Source of the DNA: Sphingomonas sp.
Lineage (GTDB): Bacteria > Pseudomonadota > Alphaproteobacteria > Sphingomonadales > Sphingomonadaceae
DNA length: 64,000 bases
Reading direction: 5' to 3'
Assembly: GCF_024508665.1 (NCBI RefSeq)
Contig: NZ_JANINP010000006.1
Location: forward strand, 186,001 to 250,000
Numbering within the stretch: position 1 is the stretch's first letter; the number at the start of each line of letters is the position of its first letter. Under the pieces are notes generated by a model. The model saw only the letters and a program-made list of their open reading frames with translations, had not been told where the DNA came from and made no database searches. Positions 8,430-17,617 of the stretch are shown one piece after another. The position numbers were made by a program, and so were the translations under genes.

Positions 8430-9088
8430 GCGCGCGCTCCGAACAAAGCGGAACCGACGCGCACATGGGTGGCACCAAGCGTCACCGCGGTCGGATAATC
8501 GCCCGACATCCCCATGCTGAGCCCCGCCACGCCGTTGTCGCGCGCCAATTTGGCCAGCAACGCGAAATAGGGGGCCGGTTCGACGTCGAGCGGCGGCACC
8601 GCCATCAACCCGACGATCGGCAGCCCGGCGGCGCGCGCTTCGGCAAGCAGACCGGGAAGATCGGCGATCGCGCATCCGCCTTTTTGCGGCTCGTCGCCGA
8701 TATTGACCTGGACGAAGCAATCCGGGCGGCGGCCGCTTTCCATCGCCCTGGCGAGAGCGGCGATCAGCGAGGCGCGATCGACCGAATGGATTTCGTCGAA
8801 CAACGCCACCGCGTCGGCCGCCTTGTTCGATTGCAGCTGGCCGACCAGGGCGAGCCGCAGGTCCGGGTGGCGCTCGCGCAGCACCGGCCATTTGGCCTGC
8901 GCTTCCTGCACGCGATTCTCGCCGAACACACGTTGCCCCGCGGCGATCAGCGGTTCGATCGCCTCGGCGGGATGCGTCTTGGAAATGGCGATCAGCTCGA
9001 TCTGGTCGCTGCGCCCGGCGAGCTTCGCCGCCCGGGCAATCGCATCGCGGACGCCGGCGAGCCGCGCGGCGGGGTCGTCGGTCGTCAT
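8426..9088 (-). CDS. YggS-family pyridoxal-phosphate homeostasis protein
   Basis: A 220-residue single-domain PLP protein of the YggS/PLPBP family. The PLP lysine is in LIAISKTHP (Lys37); FGENRVQEAQAKW, VGQLQSNKA and LSMGMSGDYPTAV follow at family positions. These proteins buffer free PLP and have no known catalytic activity. It is divergent from the ThiE-like gene with a 22-bp gap between starts. Confidence 0.93.
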   Translation of the reverse strand: MTTDDPAARLAGVRDAIARAAKLAGRSDQIELIAISKTHPAEAIEPLIAAGQRVFGENRVQEAQAKWPVLRERHPDLRLALVGQLQSNKAADAVALFDEIHSVDRASLIAALARAMESGRRPDCFVQVNIGDEPQKGGCAIADLPGLLAEARAAGLPIVGLMAVPPLDVEPAPYFALLAKLARDNGVAGLSMGMSGDYPTAVTLGATHVRVGSALFGARA

Positions 9089-9110
9089 GCCGCGCGCTAT
9101 AGGCAGGGTC

Positions 9111-9647
9111 GTGCCGCATCGCCAGTCCCCGATCCCAGTTTTGTGGCTGATGACCGACGAGCGGCTTGGCGACGGCCTATGGGCGGCGTTGCGGCGCTTG
9201 CCACGGGGAAGCGGGGTCGTGTTTCGGCATTACGCGACGGCGGCGCGGGAGCGGCGGATGCTGTTTCGGCGCGTGGCGCGGATCGCGCGGGCGCGAGGGC
9301 TGGTGGTGGTGCGAGCCGGGAAGCAGGCCGGATTTGGCGAGGATGGGGTGCATGGGCGCGGCCCCGGCCAAGGGCTGCGGACGGCGCCGGCGCATGACCG
9401 GCGCGAGGCGGTCGCGGCGATGCGGCGGGGGGCGGATGTGTTGTTTGTGTCGCCGGTGTTCGCGACTCGATCGCATCCGGGGGCTGAGGCGCTGGGCGCG
9501 CGGAAGGCGCGGAGGATTGCTCAAGGGCTACCTGTTATCGCGATTGCCTTGGGAGGCATGGACTCGCGGCGGTTTCGGACACTCGCCGGATTCGACGGAT
9601 GGGCGGCGATCGATGCGTGGCGTTCGCTGGGTAGCGGCGCGAAGTGA
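9111..9647 (+). CDS. divergent thiamine-phosphate synthase/TenI-like protein
   Basis: A 178-residue protein whose C-terminal half fits the ThiE/TenI barrel: FVSPVFATRSHPGAEALG and IALGGMD are the phosphate-binding and last-strand motifs. The N-terminal half is poor in ThiE motifs; the Asn-Asp pair and the QLR-K segment of ThiE are not visible, so thiamine-phosphate synthesis is doubtful. Codon use is unusually G-rich compared with neighbours. The start used is the GTG at 9111; an ATG at 9150 (MTDERLGD) is an alternative. Its stop codon lies inside a dispersed repeat (9634-9663). Confidence 0.65.
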   Translation: MPHRQSPIPVLWLMTDERLGDGLWAALRRLPRGSGVVFRHYATAARERRMLFRRVARIARARGLVVVRAGKQAGFGEDGVHGRGPGQGLRTAPAHDRREAVAAMRRGADVLFVSPVFATRSHPGAEALGARKARRIAQGLPVIAIALGGMDSRRFRTLAGFDGWAAIDAWRSLGSGAK

Positions 9648-9736
9648 ATTCGCGCCGTCGGTCCTCGCTGCGCGAGGCCGGCCGAGCTTCCTGCTTTTCC
9701 GTGATTTAGCTGCCGCTAAATCGCGGCAGGAAGCTT
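9634..9736. repeat. three-hairpin dispersed repeat, copy 1
   Basis: The first 30 bp (9634-9663) are identical to 23281-23310 and form a GGCGCGAA/TTCGCGCC hairpin. They are followed by a second short stem (CTCG...CGAG, GGCC-rich) and a third hairpin, GATTTAG-ctgcc-CTAAATC-type, enclosed by GCTTCCTG/CAGGAAGC outer arms. The element overlaps the end of the ThiE-like gene and reaches the end of the next, convergent gene. Confidence 0.7.
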
Positions 9737-10424
9737 AGAACCTGAACGCCGTCCCGACATATACCGCCTGGCTGTCACGCTGCGCGTCGGGCAACGGGGC
9801 GAGGCGATCGCGATCCTGCGACTTGTAGCGGACGCCCGCGGTCACATCGAGATTGCGGCTGAGCGAGTAGGACCCGCCGACATCGATCGAATCCTTGGGC
9901 TGATAGCCCGTCAGGCGCGTATCGCCGACCGTGGTCCGTTCGCTGGTCGCCTTCAGCCTGGTGCTGCGGCGGACCGAGAAGCTGGTGCCGATATCGATCG
10001 GCTTGCGGCCAACCGGGCTCGCGGCCAGATCGATCTTGAGATCGCTCGGCGTGACCACGCGCTTCACCGGCGCGTTGCGGCCAAGATCATAGGCGATCGG
10101 TGCCAGGCCGACCGATTCGGTATCGACCGACGGTGCACCGCGCAGCGTCACGACACCGGTCTTGACCGCCGGCGGCGGCGTCACGCGGCGTTGCGTGCCA
10201 CGCGATTCGGCGGGAGTGAAGCGGAAGGGAGTCGTGTCGAGCCCGTTGCGCGCAATCAGCGCGGCAAGCTTGGGGTCGGCCGAAGCCGGGGTGAAGAAAG
10301 ACGCGACAGGCCGCGAAATCAGCCGCTTGGCGGCATCGGGCGCGCCGATCGCGGGCACGGCAAACGCGGCGGTGACAGCGACTGCCCCCACGACGGTTCC
10401 GAAAATCACCCGCTTCGCGACCAC
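9735..10424 (-). CDS. exported beta-strand-rich protein, probably outer membrane
   Basis: A 229-residue protein with an N-terminal signal peptide (VIFGTVVGAVAVTAAFAVPAIGA, cleavage near residue 28). From about residue 140 the chain shows alternating short strands, for example DIGTSFSVRRSTRLKATSE, SIDVGGSYSLSRNLDVTAG and a final YVGTAFRF. The C-terminal Phe and the strand pattern resemble outer-membrane barrels recognised by the BAM complex, although the visible strands suffice only for a small or partial barrel. I do not recognise a named family. The gene stands alone, divergent from the DUF3576 lipoprotein gene. Confidence 0.7.
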   Translation of the reverse strand: MVAKRVIFGTVVGAVAVTAAFAVPAIGAPDAAKRLISRPVASFFTPASADPKLAALIARNGLDTTPFRFTPAESRGTQRRVTPPPAVKTGVVTLRGAPSVDTESVGLAPIAYDLGRNAPVKRVVTPSDLKIDLAASPVGRKPIDIGTSFSVRRSTRLKATSERTTVGDTRLTGYQPKDSIDVGGSYSLSRNLDVTAGVRYKSQDRDRLAPLPDAQRDSQAVYVGTAFRF

Positions 10425-10553
10425 GATTGGTTCCCTGCGACTCCAATAGTCATACGAGCCCTAACACGGTTCGATCCCGACTCGCCACATCTGATCGCGT
10501 TTTTCCGCCAAGTGTTGCATCGCGTCCACAGACTCGTTCTCACCTCTCGGCGC

Positions 10554-10581
10554 TTGCGGCGGGCGGCCCTGTGTCTATAGA
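10554..10581 (+). promoter_or_regulatory. possible housekeeping sigma-factor promoter for the DUF3576 gene
   Basis: TTGCGG (10554-10559) and TATAGA (10576-10581) are separated by 16 bases and lie about 40 bases before the ATG at 10620. The match to the consensus is fair. No experimental support can be read from sequence. Confidence 0.35.
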
Positions 10582-10619
10582 TGCGCGATACTCTCCCCTT
10601 TCGTATCAGGGAACGACCG

Positions 10620-11057
10620 ATGACCCTTCTGCGCCGTGCCGCGTATCTGGCCCTTCCGCTCTCGCTGATGGCGTGCGCGCACCACCGGGGAGGAGCCGCC
10701 AAGGCCGACATTGCCGCATCGAAGGTGACGACGATCGGCGTCAATGCCTATCTGTGGCGCGCGACTCTCGACACGCTGAGCTTCATGCCGCTGCTCCAGA
10801 CCGATTCCAACGGCGGCGTCATCGTCACCGACTGGTACGTCAATCCGCGCTCGCCCGGCGAGCGGATGAAGGTCACGGTGTCGATCCTCGACCAGGATCT
10901 GCGCGCCGACGCGGTCCGCGTCGCGGCGTTGCGCGAAGTCAGCACCAACGGCCAATGGGTCGCGGCGCCGGTCCAGGCGGCAACGGTGCAGAAGCTCGAG
11001 GACGTGATCCTCACCCGCGCTCGCGACCTTCGTCGCCAGGCGATCGCACCCAAATAA
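10620..11057 (+). CDS. DUF3576 domain lipoprotein
   Basis: A 145-residue lipoprotein. The signal sequence ends in the lipobox LMAC, so Cys near residue 19 would be lipidated. The mature part carries the DUF3576 signature VNAYLWRATLDTLSFMPLL followed by GGVIVTDWY. The family is almost confined to alphaproteobacteria and has no assigned function. An upstream in-frame ATG (10581) would precede the signal peptide with an unsuitable charged stretch, so 10620 is preferred; GGGAACG before it is a weak ribosome-binding site. It lies upstream of leuS-lptE-holA on the same strand. Confidence 0.85.
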   Translation: MTLLRRAAYLALPLSLMACAHHRGGAAKADIAASKVTTIGVNAYLWRATLDTLSFMPLLQTDSNGGVIVTDWYVNPRSPGERMKVTVSILDQDLRADAVRVAALREVSTNGQWVAAPVQAATVQKLEDVILTRARDLRRQAIAPK

Positions 11058-11070
11058 GCAAGAACCCGGC

Positions 11071-11089
11071 GGGCGGGTACTGCCCGCCC
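11071..11089. other. short GC hairpin in the leuS leader
   Basis: GGGCGGG (11071-11077) pairs with CCCGCCC (11083-11089) over a 5-base loop, 16 bases before the leuS ATG. No T-run follows, so it is not an intrinsic terminator; it might modulate leuS translation. Confidence 0.4.
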
Positions 11090-11105
11090 AGCAGGATAGA
11101 CCAAG

Positions 11106-13598
11106 ATGTCGCGCTTCAACCCGCTGAAAGCGGATGCCCATTGGCAAAAGGTCTGGGACGATGCCCAGACCTTTGCCGCGCGAGACGATTCGCCCAAACC
11201 CAAAAGCTATGTGCTCGAGATGTTTCCGTACCCGTCGGGGCGGATCCATATGGGCCATGTCCGCAACTATACGATGGGCGACGTGCTCGCACGCTATCGG
11301 CGGATGAAGGGGATGGAAGTGCTCCATCCGATGGGTTGGGACGCGTTCGGCATGCCGGCCGAGAACGCCGCGATGGAAAAGCACGTCCATCCCGGCGGCT
11401 GGACCCGCCAGAATATCGCGACGATGAAGGCGCAGCTGAAGCGGCTGGGCTTCGCGCTCGATTGGTCGCGCGAGATCGCGACCTGCGAACCCGATTATTA
11501 CGGCCAGGAACAGGCGCTGTTCCTCGACATGTACGCCGCCGGGCTGGTCTATCGCCGCGAATCGGCGGTCAATTGGGACCCGGTCGACATGACCGTGCTG
11601 GCCAACGAACAAGTGATCGACGGCCGCGGCTGGCGGTCGGGCGCGCTGGTCGAGAAGCGCAAGCTCAACCAATGGTTCCTCAAGATCACCCAGTTCGCCG
11701 ACGAATTGCTCGAGGGGTTGAAGGGCCTCGATCACTGGCCCGACAAGGTCCGGGTGATGCAGGAGAATTGGATCGGCAAGAGCCAGGGGCTGCAATTCGC
11801 CTGGTCGCTGTCCGACGGCGGATCGGTCGAGGTATTCTCGACGCGTCCCGACACGATCTTCGGCGCGAGCTTCATCGCGGTCGCCGCCGACCATCCCATC
11901 GCGCAGGCCGCCGCCGCGCGTGACCCAGAAGCCGCGGCGTTCATCGAGCTGTGCAAGCAGGGCGGGACCACCGCCGCCGAGCTCGAGACGCAGGAGAAAC
12001 TGGGCTACGACACCGGCATCACCGCGACGCATCCCTTTGATCCGGCATGGCAAATTCCGGTCTACATCGCCAATTTCGTGCTGATGGACTATGGTACCGG
12101 CGCGGTGTTCGGCGTACCCGCGCACGACCAGCGCGACTTCGAGTTCGCCACCAAATATCATCTGCCGATTCGCCGCGTCGTGTCGGACGGCGACAAGACC
12201 GATCCCGATTTCACCGAGGCGGAAGCCTATTCGGGCCCGGGCACGATCGTGAACTCGCACTTCCTCGAAGGCATGGATGTCGAGGACGCCAAGCGCGAAG
12301 TGATCGTCCGCGCCGAGGCGGGCGGCTGGGGAACCGGCACCACCGTCTATCGCCTGCGCGACTGGGGAGTCAGCCGCCAGCGTTACTGGGGCACGCCGAT
12401 TCCGATCATCCATTGCGACCAATGCGGCGCGGTGCCGGTGCCGCGCGACCAATTGCCGGTGGTGCTGCCCGAGGATGTCAGTTTCGACATTCCCGGCAAC
12501 CCGCTCGACCGCCATCCGACCTGGAAGCATGTCGATTGCCCGTCCTGCGGCGGCGAGGCCGTGCGCGAGACCGACACGCTCGACACCTTCGCCGATTCGT
12601 CCTGGTATTTCATCCGCTTCGCCAGCCAGCCCAAGGACAAGCCGTTCGACCGCGATATGGCCGAGCAATGGCTGCCGGTCGGCCAGTATATCGGCGGGGT
12701 CGAGCATGCGATCCTGCACTTGCTCTACGCGCGCTTCTGGACACGCGCGCTCAAGCATATCGGCATGCTCGACATCGCCGAGCCGTTCGCCGGGCTGTTC
12801 ACCCAGGGGATGGTGACGCACGAGACCTACAAGTCGGTCGAGGGCAAGTGGCTGAGCCCCGATGACGTGCGTGACGGCAAGGAGATCGCTACCGGACAGC
12901 CGATCACGGTCGGCCGTACCGAGAAGATGTCCAAATCGAAGAAGAATACGATCGATCCCGAGCCGATCGTCGACCAATATGGTGCCGACGCGACGCGCTG
13001 GTTCATGCTGTCCGATTCTCCGCCCGAACGCGATCTCGCCTGGTCCGAAGCGGGGATCGAGGGCTCGTGGCGCTTCGTCCAGCGACTGTGGCGCCTGGTC
13101 GACGGGATCGAGCAGGGCGAGGGCGCCGACACCGCGCTCGACCGCAAGCTGGCGCAAACGATCGCCGGCGTCGCCGCCGATATCGAGGCGCTGCAGTTCA
13201 ACAAGGCGGTCGCCAAGCTCTACGAACTGGTCAACGCGATCGAGAAGGCCAAGCCGTCCGCCTCTCGCAGCAACGCGATTCGCACGCTCGTCCGCCTGGT
13301 CGCGCCGATGACCCCGCATCTCGCCGAGGAAGCCTGGGCGGCGATGGGCGAATCGGGGCTGGTCGCCAATGCCGATTGGCCGTCTTATGATCCGGCCTTG
13401 CTGGTTGAGGACGAGGTGACGATCGCGGTGCAGGTCAACGGCAAGCTGCGCGACACGCTCGTCATGCCCAAGGGCGCCGACAGAGCGTTGGTCGAGGCCG
13501 CGGCGCGCGCCAATCCCAACGTCCTCCGCGTCCTGGATGGCGCCGAACCGAAGAAGGTGATTGTCGTGCCCGATCGTCTGGTCAATCTGGTCGCATGA
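11106..13598 (+). CDS. leuS: leucyl-tRNA synthetase
   Basis: An 830-residue class I aminoacyl-tRNA synthetase. The HIGH-type motif is HMGH (residues 48-51, within [11 protein letters not shown]) and the second signature is EKMSKSKKN near 607. The CP1 editing domain between them includes [13 protein letters not shown] and VPAHDQRD with the conserved editing Asp region. The tRNA-binding C-terminal domain ends [17 protein letters not shown]. It charges tRNA-Leu and edits mischarged products. The stop overlaps the lptE start as ATGA, indicating an operon leuS-lptE-holA. Confidence 0.98.
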   Translation: MSRFNPLKADAHWQKVWDDAQTFAARDDSPKPKSYVLEMFPYPSGRIHMGHVRNYTMGDVLARYRRMKGMEVLHPMGWDAFGMPAENAAMEKHVHPGGWTRQNIATMKAQLKRLGFALDWSREIATCEPDYYGQEQALFLDMYAAGLVYRRESAVNWDPVDMTVLANEQVIDGRGWRSGALVEKRKLNQWFLKITQFADELLEGLKGLDHWPDKVRVMQENWIGKSQGLQFAWSLSDGGSVEVFSTRPDTIFGASFIAVAADHPIAQAAAARDPEAAAFIELCKQGGTTAAELETQEKLGYDTGITATHPFDPAWQIPVYIANFVLMDYGTGAVFGVPAHDQRDFEFATKYHLPIRRVVSDGDKTDPDFTEAEAYSGPGTIVNSHFLEGMDVEDAKREVIVRAEAGGWGTGTTVYRLRDWGVSRQRYWGTPIPIIHCDQCGAVPVPRDQLPVVLPEDVSFDIPGNPLDRHPTWKHVDCPSCGGEAVRETDTLDTFADSSWYFIRFASQPKDKPFDRDMAEQWLPVGQYIGGVEHAILHLLYARFWTRALKHIGMLDIAEPFAGLFTQGMVTHETYKSVEGKWLSPDDVRDGKEIATGQPITVGRTEKMSKSKKNTIDPEPIVDQYGADATRWFMLSDSPPERDLAWSEAGIEGSWRFVQRLWRLVDGIEQGEGADTALDRKLAQTIAGVAADIEALQFNKAVAKLYELVNAIEKAKPSASRSNAIRTLVRLVAPMTPHLAEEAWAAMGESGLVANADWPSYDPALLVEDEVTIAVQVNGKLRDTLVMPKGADRALVEAAARANPNVLRVLDGAEPKKVIVVPDRLVNLVA

Positions 13599-14092
13599 AG
13601 CGACTCGCGCTCCTCCTCGCGCTGGCGACTGCCGGCTGTGGTCTCCATCCGCTTTACGAAGGCGGCGCGTCGGGTCCGGTGGCTTCCAGCCTGTCGCGAG
13701 TCGAGGTCGCGCCGATCCCGGGCAAGAACGGCTATCTGATGTCGAACGCGCTGCGCGACCGGCTTCCGCAGAGCAGTCGCGAGCCGCCATTGTACCGGCT
13801 CGAGGTCAAGCTCGATGATTCGATCACCGGCCTGGGCGTGAAGCGCGACGACACGATCACGCGCGAGCGCCGATCGCTGCGCGCGCGCTATCAATTGGTC
13901 GCAGCCTCGAGCGGGGAAGTGCTGCTCGACGCGACCGCGGGGTCGGACGCCGGCATCGACGTGGTCAATTCGGAATATGCCACGATCGCGGCCGAGAATA
14001 CCGCGCTGGAAAACCTGTCGCAGATCGTCGCCGATCAGATCGTTACGCGGATTGCCGTCTATCAGCGCCGCGCCGCCGCCGCGGAAAAGTGA
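13595..14092 (+). CDS. lptE: LPS-assembly lipoprotein LptE
   Basis: A 165-residue lipoprotein with signal [10 protein letters not shown] and lipidation Cys at residue 15, followed by the LptE-typical GLHPLYEGG. LptE plugs the LptD barrel and helps insert lipopolysaccharide into the outer leaflet. The position between leuS and holA matches the conserved proteobacterial order leuS-lptE-holA, which strengthens the call because LptE sequences are poorly conserved. Start and stop overlap both neighbours (ATGA and GTGA). Confidence 0.88.
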   Translation: MKRLALLLALATAGCGLHPLYEGGASGPVASSLSRVEVAPIPGKNGYLMSNALRDRLPQSSREPPLYRLEVKLDDSITGLGVKRDDTITRERRSLRARYQLVAASSGEVLLDATAGSDAGIDVVNSEYATIAAENTALENLSQIVADQIVTRIAVYQRRAAAAEK

Positions 14093-15108
14093 AAGCGTCT
14101 GAAAATCAGTTAGTTAACTCGCTGGATTCGGCGGCTTCGGCGGTCCGGCTCTATTTGCTCCATGGCCCTGACGAAGCCGGCGCGATGGACTATGCCGCGC
14201 GACTCGGACGTGCGCTCGGCGCCGATGCGGAGAAGGTCGCGATCGAGGGACCAACCCTGCGTGGCGATCCCGGCAAGCTGGTCGACGAGGCGCGCTCGCT
14301 CGCCTTGTTCGGGGGGCGGCGCTGGATCCTGATCGCCAATGCCGGCGACGAATCGCTCGAGGCCGCTCAATTGCTGCTCGCCGAGCCCCAGGTCGAGCAT
14401 CCGGTGGTGATGATCGGGCCGGGGCTGCGCACCACGTCGAAACTGGTCCAGTTCGCGATCGCCCAGCCGGCGGCGATGAGCTTCGCCTGCTATGTTCCCG
14501 ATGGCGCCAATGCCGACCGCATGGTGGTCGGAATCGCGCGAGAATATGGGCTCCGTCCGACGCCGAGCGCGATCCGGCGGTTGATGGCGGCATCGGGCGG
14601 CGATCGCAGCGTGATCGCGCGCGAAGTCGAAAAGCTCGCCCTTTATCTCGATGCGGCAGGCGACCGACCGCGCGAGCTCGACGACGATGCGCTCGACGCG
14701 CTGGGGGCCGATCTTGGCGAATCGCAAATGTCCGACGTGGTCGATGCCGCGCTCGAAGGGCGGGTGCACGATATCGCGCGCGAACTCGCCCGATTCGCCG
14801 ATTCGGGCGGTGCTGCCATCCCGCTGCTGCGCCAGATCGTCCGCAAGCTGATGACCCTGGCGGCGATGCGCGCCGAGGTCGACGCCGGCAAACAGCCGTC
14901 AGCGGTGGTCAAGGCGCGCCGCGTCCATTTCCGCGAAGAACCGGGGATGATTCGCCAGGTCCAGAAGTGGAAATCCCCCGACATCGCCGCCGCGATCGAC
15001 CGACTGCGGCGTGCCGAACGCCAGCTGATGGCGCCAGGCGGGGCAGGGGAATTGCTCTCCGACGTCGCCATCACCGAGACGACGCGCGCCGCGGCGCGGA
15101 TGCGGTAA
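14089..15108 (+). CDS. holA: DNA polymerase III delta subunit
   Basis: A 339-residue clamp-loader subunit. It shows the N-terminal YLLHGPDEAGA segment and the helical C-terminal collar domain (IPLLRQIVRKLMTLAAMRA, then FREEPGMIRQVQKWK). Delta opens the beta sliding clamp. The start is a GTG overlapping the lptE stop (GTGA). It begins [10 protein letters not shown] and is the last gene of the leuS operon; a palindromic repeat follows directly. Confidence 0.92.
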   Translation: MKASENQLVNSLDSAASAVRLYLLHGPDEAGAMDYAARLGRALGADAEKVAIEGPTLRGDPGKLVDEARSLALFGGRRWILIANAGDESLEAAQLLLAEPQVEHPVVMIGPGLRTTSKLVQFAIAQPAAMSFACYVPDGANADRMVVGIAREYGLRPTPSAIRRLMAASGGDRSVIAREVEKLALYLDAAGDRPRELDDDALDALGADLGESQMSDVVDAALEGRVHDIARELARFADSGGAAIPLLRQIVRKLMTLAAMRAEVDAGKQPSAVVKARRVHFREEPGMIRQVQKWKSPDIAAAIDRLRRAERQLMAPGGAGELLSDVAITETTRAAARMR

Positions 15109-15320
15109 TTTTCACGCTAAGGCGCAAAGGCGCAAAGAAAAATAGGTTGATGTTCACGCGGAGGCGCGGAGGGCGCGGAGTCGCCTCTCCTTAAGTTGTG
15201 GGCGAATTTCTAATGCGACGATCAGACGCCGAACAACGCCAGATTGCCTGAAAATCTATGCGACCGCTGCGCCTCTGCGCGACAACCTCTTCGCGCCTTT
15301 GCGTCTTTGTGCGTGAAAAT
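15109..15320. repeat. nested palindromic repeat with AAAGNCGC period, copy 1
   Basis: Outer arms TTTTCACGCTAAGGCGCAAA... (from 15110) and its counterpart ending at 15320 are imperfect reverse complements over about 30 bp. Inside them a second pair of arms (GCGGAGGCGCGGAG near 15158 and GCGCCTCTGCGCG near 15269) is also complementary. The arms are built from repeats such as AAAGGCGC. The element fills the whole 213-bp gap between the convergent holA and parB. Copies 2 and 3 are at 33494-33670 and 50001-50201. Confidence 0.8.
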
Positions 15321-15321
15321 A

Positions 15322-16227
15322 TTAAAGCGGTTCGCCGGTCAGGCGCTGGCAGACCATGTCGAGTTGGTCGAGAGTCGAATAGGAGACGGTGACCGCTCCC
15401 CCTTTTGCGCCATAAGTGATCTTCACGCCCAGCCCGATGACGTCGGTCAATTGGCGTTCGAGCGCCGCGATATCGGCGTTGCGCCCGTGGCTGCCACTAC
15501 CGCCGCCGCCATGGCCACTGGATGCGCCGTCGTCCTTTGCCACCTTGGCCAGCCGCTCGGTCTCGCGCACCGAGAGGCCGCGCGCGACGACTTCGGCGGC
15601 CAGACGTTCGACATCGGGCACGCCGATCAGCGCACGGGCATGGCCCATGTCGATCTTGCCGTCGGTCAGCAGCGACAGAACAAAATCTGGAAGGTCAAGC
15701 AATCTCAACAGGTTAGCGATATGACTGCGCGATTTGTGAACCAGCTTCGCCAGCGCTTCCTGGGTATGGCCGAACTCGTTGATCAGCCGCTTATAGGCAT
15801 CGGCTTCTTCGACCGCGTTGAGGTCGCGGCGCTGGATATTTTCGAGCAGCGCGATTTCGAACGTATCGGCATCGTCGAGCTCGCGGACGATCACCGGGAC
15901 TTCGTGCAGCCGTGCGCGCTGCGCCGCGCGCCAGCGGCGCTCGCCGGCGACGATCTGGTAATTGCGGCCGTGCGGACGGACCAGGATCGGCTGGAGCACG
16001 CCCCGCGTCGCGATCGACTGCGCCAATTCCTCGAGCGCAACGTCGTCGAATACGCGTCGGGGCTGGCCGGGTTGGGGAGTCAATGCGCCGACCGGCAACA
16101 TGCGGATGCCCGACGGCGTTTCGCCTCCACCCGAAGTCGGTACGGCCTCGGGCGCTATGTCGCCGAGCAGGGCATTGAGCCCGCGGCCAAGGCTGGGACG
16201 GGGTTTGCGGGGAGCTTCGGTGGTCAT
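15322..16227 (-). CDS. parB: chromosome-partitioning protein ParB
   Basis: A 301-residue ParB. The CTP-binding box is visible as GERRWRAAQRA, followed by FEIALLENIQRRDLNAVEEA and the helix-turn-helix FGHTQEALAKLVHKSRSHIANLLRL split across about residues 150-180, then a Gly/Ser/His-rich linker and a dimerisation domain. ParB loads at parS, spreads as a CTP-gated clamp and recruits SMC. Two perfect parS sites are within 4 kb. Its ATG overlaps the parA stop (ATGA). Confidence 0.97.
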   Translation of the reverse strand: MTTEAPRKPRPSLGRGLNALLGDIAPEAVPTSGGGETPSGIRMLPVGALTPQPGQPRRVFDDVALEELAQSIATRGVLQPILVRPHGRNYQIVAGERRWRAAQRARLHEVPVIVRELDDADTFEIALLENIQRRDLNAVEEADAYKRLINEFGHTQEALAKLVHKSRSHIANLLRLLDLPDFVLSLLTDGKIDMGHARALIGVPDVERLAAEVVARGLSVRETERLAKVAKDDGASSGHGGGGSGSHGRNADIAALERQLTDVIGLGVKITYGAKGGAVTVSYSTLDQLDMVCQRLTGEPL

Positions 16228-17009
16228 GCGGCAATCGCCGGAGCGGCAGGGGGCAGGCGCCCGATCAGCTCGCGCGCCAAGGCCATATAGGCTTCGGAGC
16301 CCGAGCAGCGATAATCGTAGATGAGCGCCGGCACGCCATGACTGGGCGCCTCCGACAGGCGCACGTTGCGCGGAATCACGGTGTCGAACACCACCTTGCC
16401 CAGCACCGCGCGAACGTCCGCCGACACTTGGTCGGTCAGGCGGTTGCGGCGATCGTACATGGTCAGCGCCACGCCCAGGATCGCCAGCCCCGGGTTGAAT
16501 CGCGTGCGGATACGCTCAACCGTCGACAGCAACTGGCTGAGTCCTTCGAGCGCGAAGAACTCGCACTGCAGCGGCACCAGCAGCGAATCGGCCGCGACCA
16601 TCGCGTTGATCGTCAGCAGGCCGAGAGAAGGTGGGCAGTCGATCAGCACCACGTCCCAACGATCGCTGGCGGCGTCGAGCGCATGATCGAGCCGGTGCGT
16701 GCGCTCCTCATAATCGACCAGCTCGATTTCGGCGCCCGATAGATCGACCGTCGCGGGGACGATATCGAGCCCTGGCACGACGGTGCCGATTACCGCATCG
16801 ACCACCGAACATTCGCCGATCAGCACGTCGTAGCTCGACTTCTTGCGGTCGGCGCGATGGATGCCGAGCCCGGTCGAGGCATTACCTTGCGGGTCGAGAT
16901 CGATGATCAGCACGCGCTTGTCGGTCGCTGCCAGCGCAGTGCCCAAGTTGATCGCGGTCGTGGTCTTGCCCACGCCACCCTTCTGGTTGGCCACGGCAAT
17001 GACAGTCAT
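16224..17009 (-). CDS. parA: chromosome-partitioning ATPase ParA
   Basis: A 261-residue Walker-type ATPase with the deviant P-loop KGGVGKTTTAINL near residue 10, IIDLDPQGNASTGLG and VLIDCPPSLGLL. ATP-bound ParA covers the nucleoid and pulls ParB-parS complexes apart. The start at 17009 (MTVIAVANQKGG) is the family start; the open frame upstream is rsmG sequence in another frame. The start overlaps the rsmG stop (ATGA, 17006-17009). Confidence 0.97.
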   Translation of the reverse strand: MTVIAVANQKGGVGKTTTAINLGTALAATDKRVLIIDLDPQGNASTGLGIHRADRKKSSYDVLIGECSVVDAVIGTVVPGLDIVPATVDLSGAEIELVDYEERTHRLDHALDAASDRWDVVLIDCPPSLGLLTINAMVAADSLLVPLQCEFFALEGLSQLLSTVERIRTRFNPGLAILGVALTMYDRRNRLTDQVSADVRAVLGKVVFDTVIPRNVRLSEAPSHGVPALIYDYRCSGSEAYMALARELIGRLPPAAPAIAA

Positions 17010-17617
17010 CGCGCTCGTACTCCGCGCGCGATCACGATGCTCGAGTCTGGATCGGTGATGCTCTGTTCCACGTGGAACATTCCATGCCATCTTTGCTTGG
17101 CGCGCGCCACCTCTTCGCGTGCCGATCGGCCCTTTGGTAGCAGCCAAAGCGTCTCATTGCTGGCGCATTGCGCCGCCGACGCGATTACCTGTGCTACCTG
17201 CGCGACCGCCCGCGCCGAGATCACCGCTACCGGCTGGCGCACATTTTCGACCTTGCCGGTGATCACCTCGACCAAGGGAAGGGCGAGCGTCGCGGCGGTG
17301 TCGCGCAGGAAGTCGGCGCGCAACCGGCGTGGTTCAACCAGGATGAAGCGGCGATCGGGCTGCACCGCCGCCAACGCCAAGCCAGGAAAGCCCGCGCCCG
17401 TTCCGATATCGAGCCAATCCCCCTGGTCGGGTGCGAGCGGTGCGAGCTGCAGCGAATCGACGATATGCCGCGACCAGATCGTCGCCAGCGTCGACCGCGC
17501 CACCAGATTCTGTTGATCGCTTTCGACCGTCACGAGCGCGGCCAGATGATCGAGCCGGGCAATCGCCTCGGCGTCAAAGCGCGCCGTCGCCCAATCGCGC
17601 GCGTCTTCGTCGGTCAT
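17006..17617 (-). CDS. rsmG: 16S rRNA (guanine-527-N7)-methyltransferase
   Basis: A 203-residue SAM-dependent methyltransferase (GidB). The SAM motif is WLDIGTGAGFPGLALA, with LVEPRRLRADFL following. It methylates G527 of 16S rRNA; loss gives low-level streptomycin resistance. The C-terminal part contains GMFHVEQS, which is encoded by a perfect parS palindrome (17064-17079). Its ATG overlaps the end of mnmG by four bases. Confidence 0.95.
   Translation of the reverse strand: MTDEDARDWATARFDAEAIARLDHLAALVTVESDQQNLVARSTLATIWSRHIVDSLQLAPLAPDQGDWLDIGTGAGFPGLALAAVQPDRRFILVEPRRLRADFLRDTAATLALPLVEVITGKVENVRQPVAVISARAVAQVAQVIASAAQCASNETLWLLPKGRSAREEVARAKQRWHGMFHVEQSITDPDSSIVIARGVRAR
17064..17079. 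other. parS centromere site 1 (perfect palindrome)
   Basis: TGTTCCACGTGGAACA is a perfect 16-bp palindrome of the bacterial parS type (general consensus TGTTNCACGTGNAACA). It lies inside the rsmG coding region, about 1 kb upstream of the parB start. ParB is expected to bind it. Confidence 0.93.

Noticed and set aside
9111..9150. Thiamine pyrophosphate riboswitch before the ThiE-like gene
   Set aside because: The 22-bp gap between the divergent starts is too short and no THI-box sequence is visible.
10575..13790. Long open frame (over 1,000 codons) on the minus strand opposite leuS and lptE
   Set aside because: It runs across the starts and stops of three well-supported plus-strand genes and has no recognisable motif.
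15109..15320. CRISPR array at the periodic AAAGGCGC sequence
   Set aside because: The units are 7-9 bp, arranged as inverted arms, without spacers of constant length. They form a palindrome, not a CRISPR array, and no cas gene is present.
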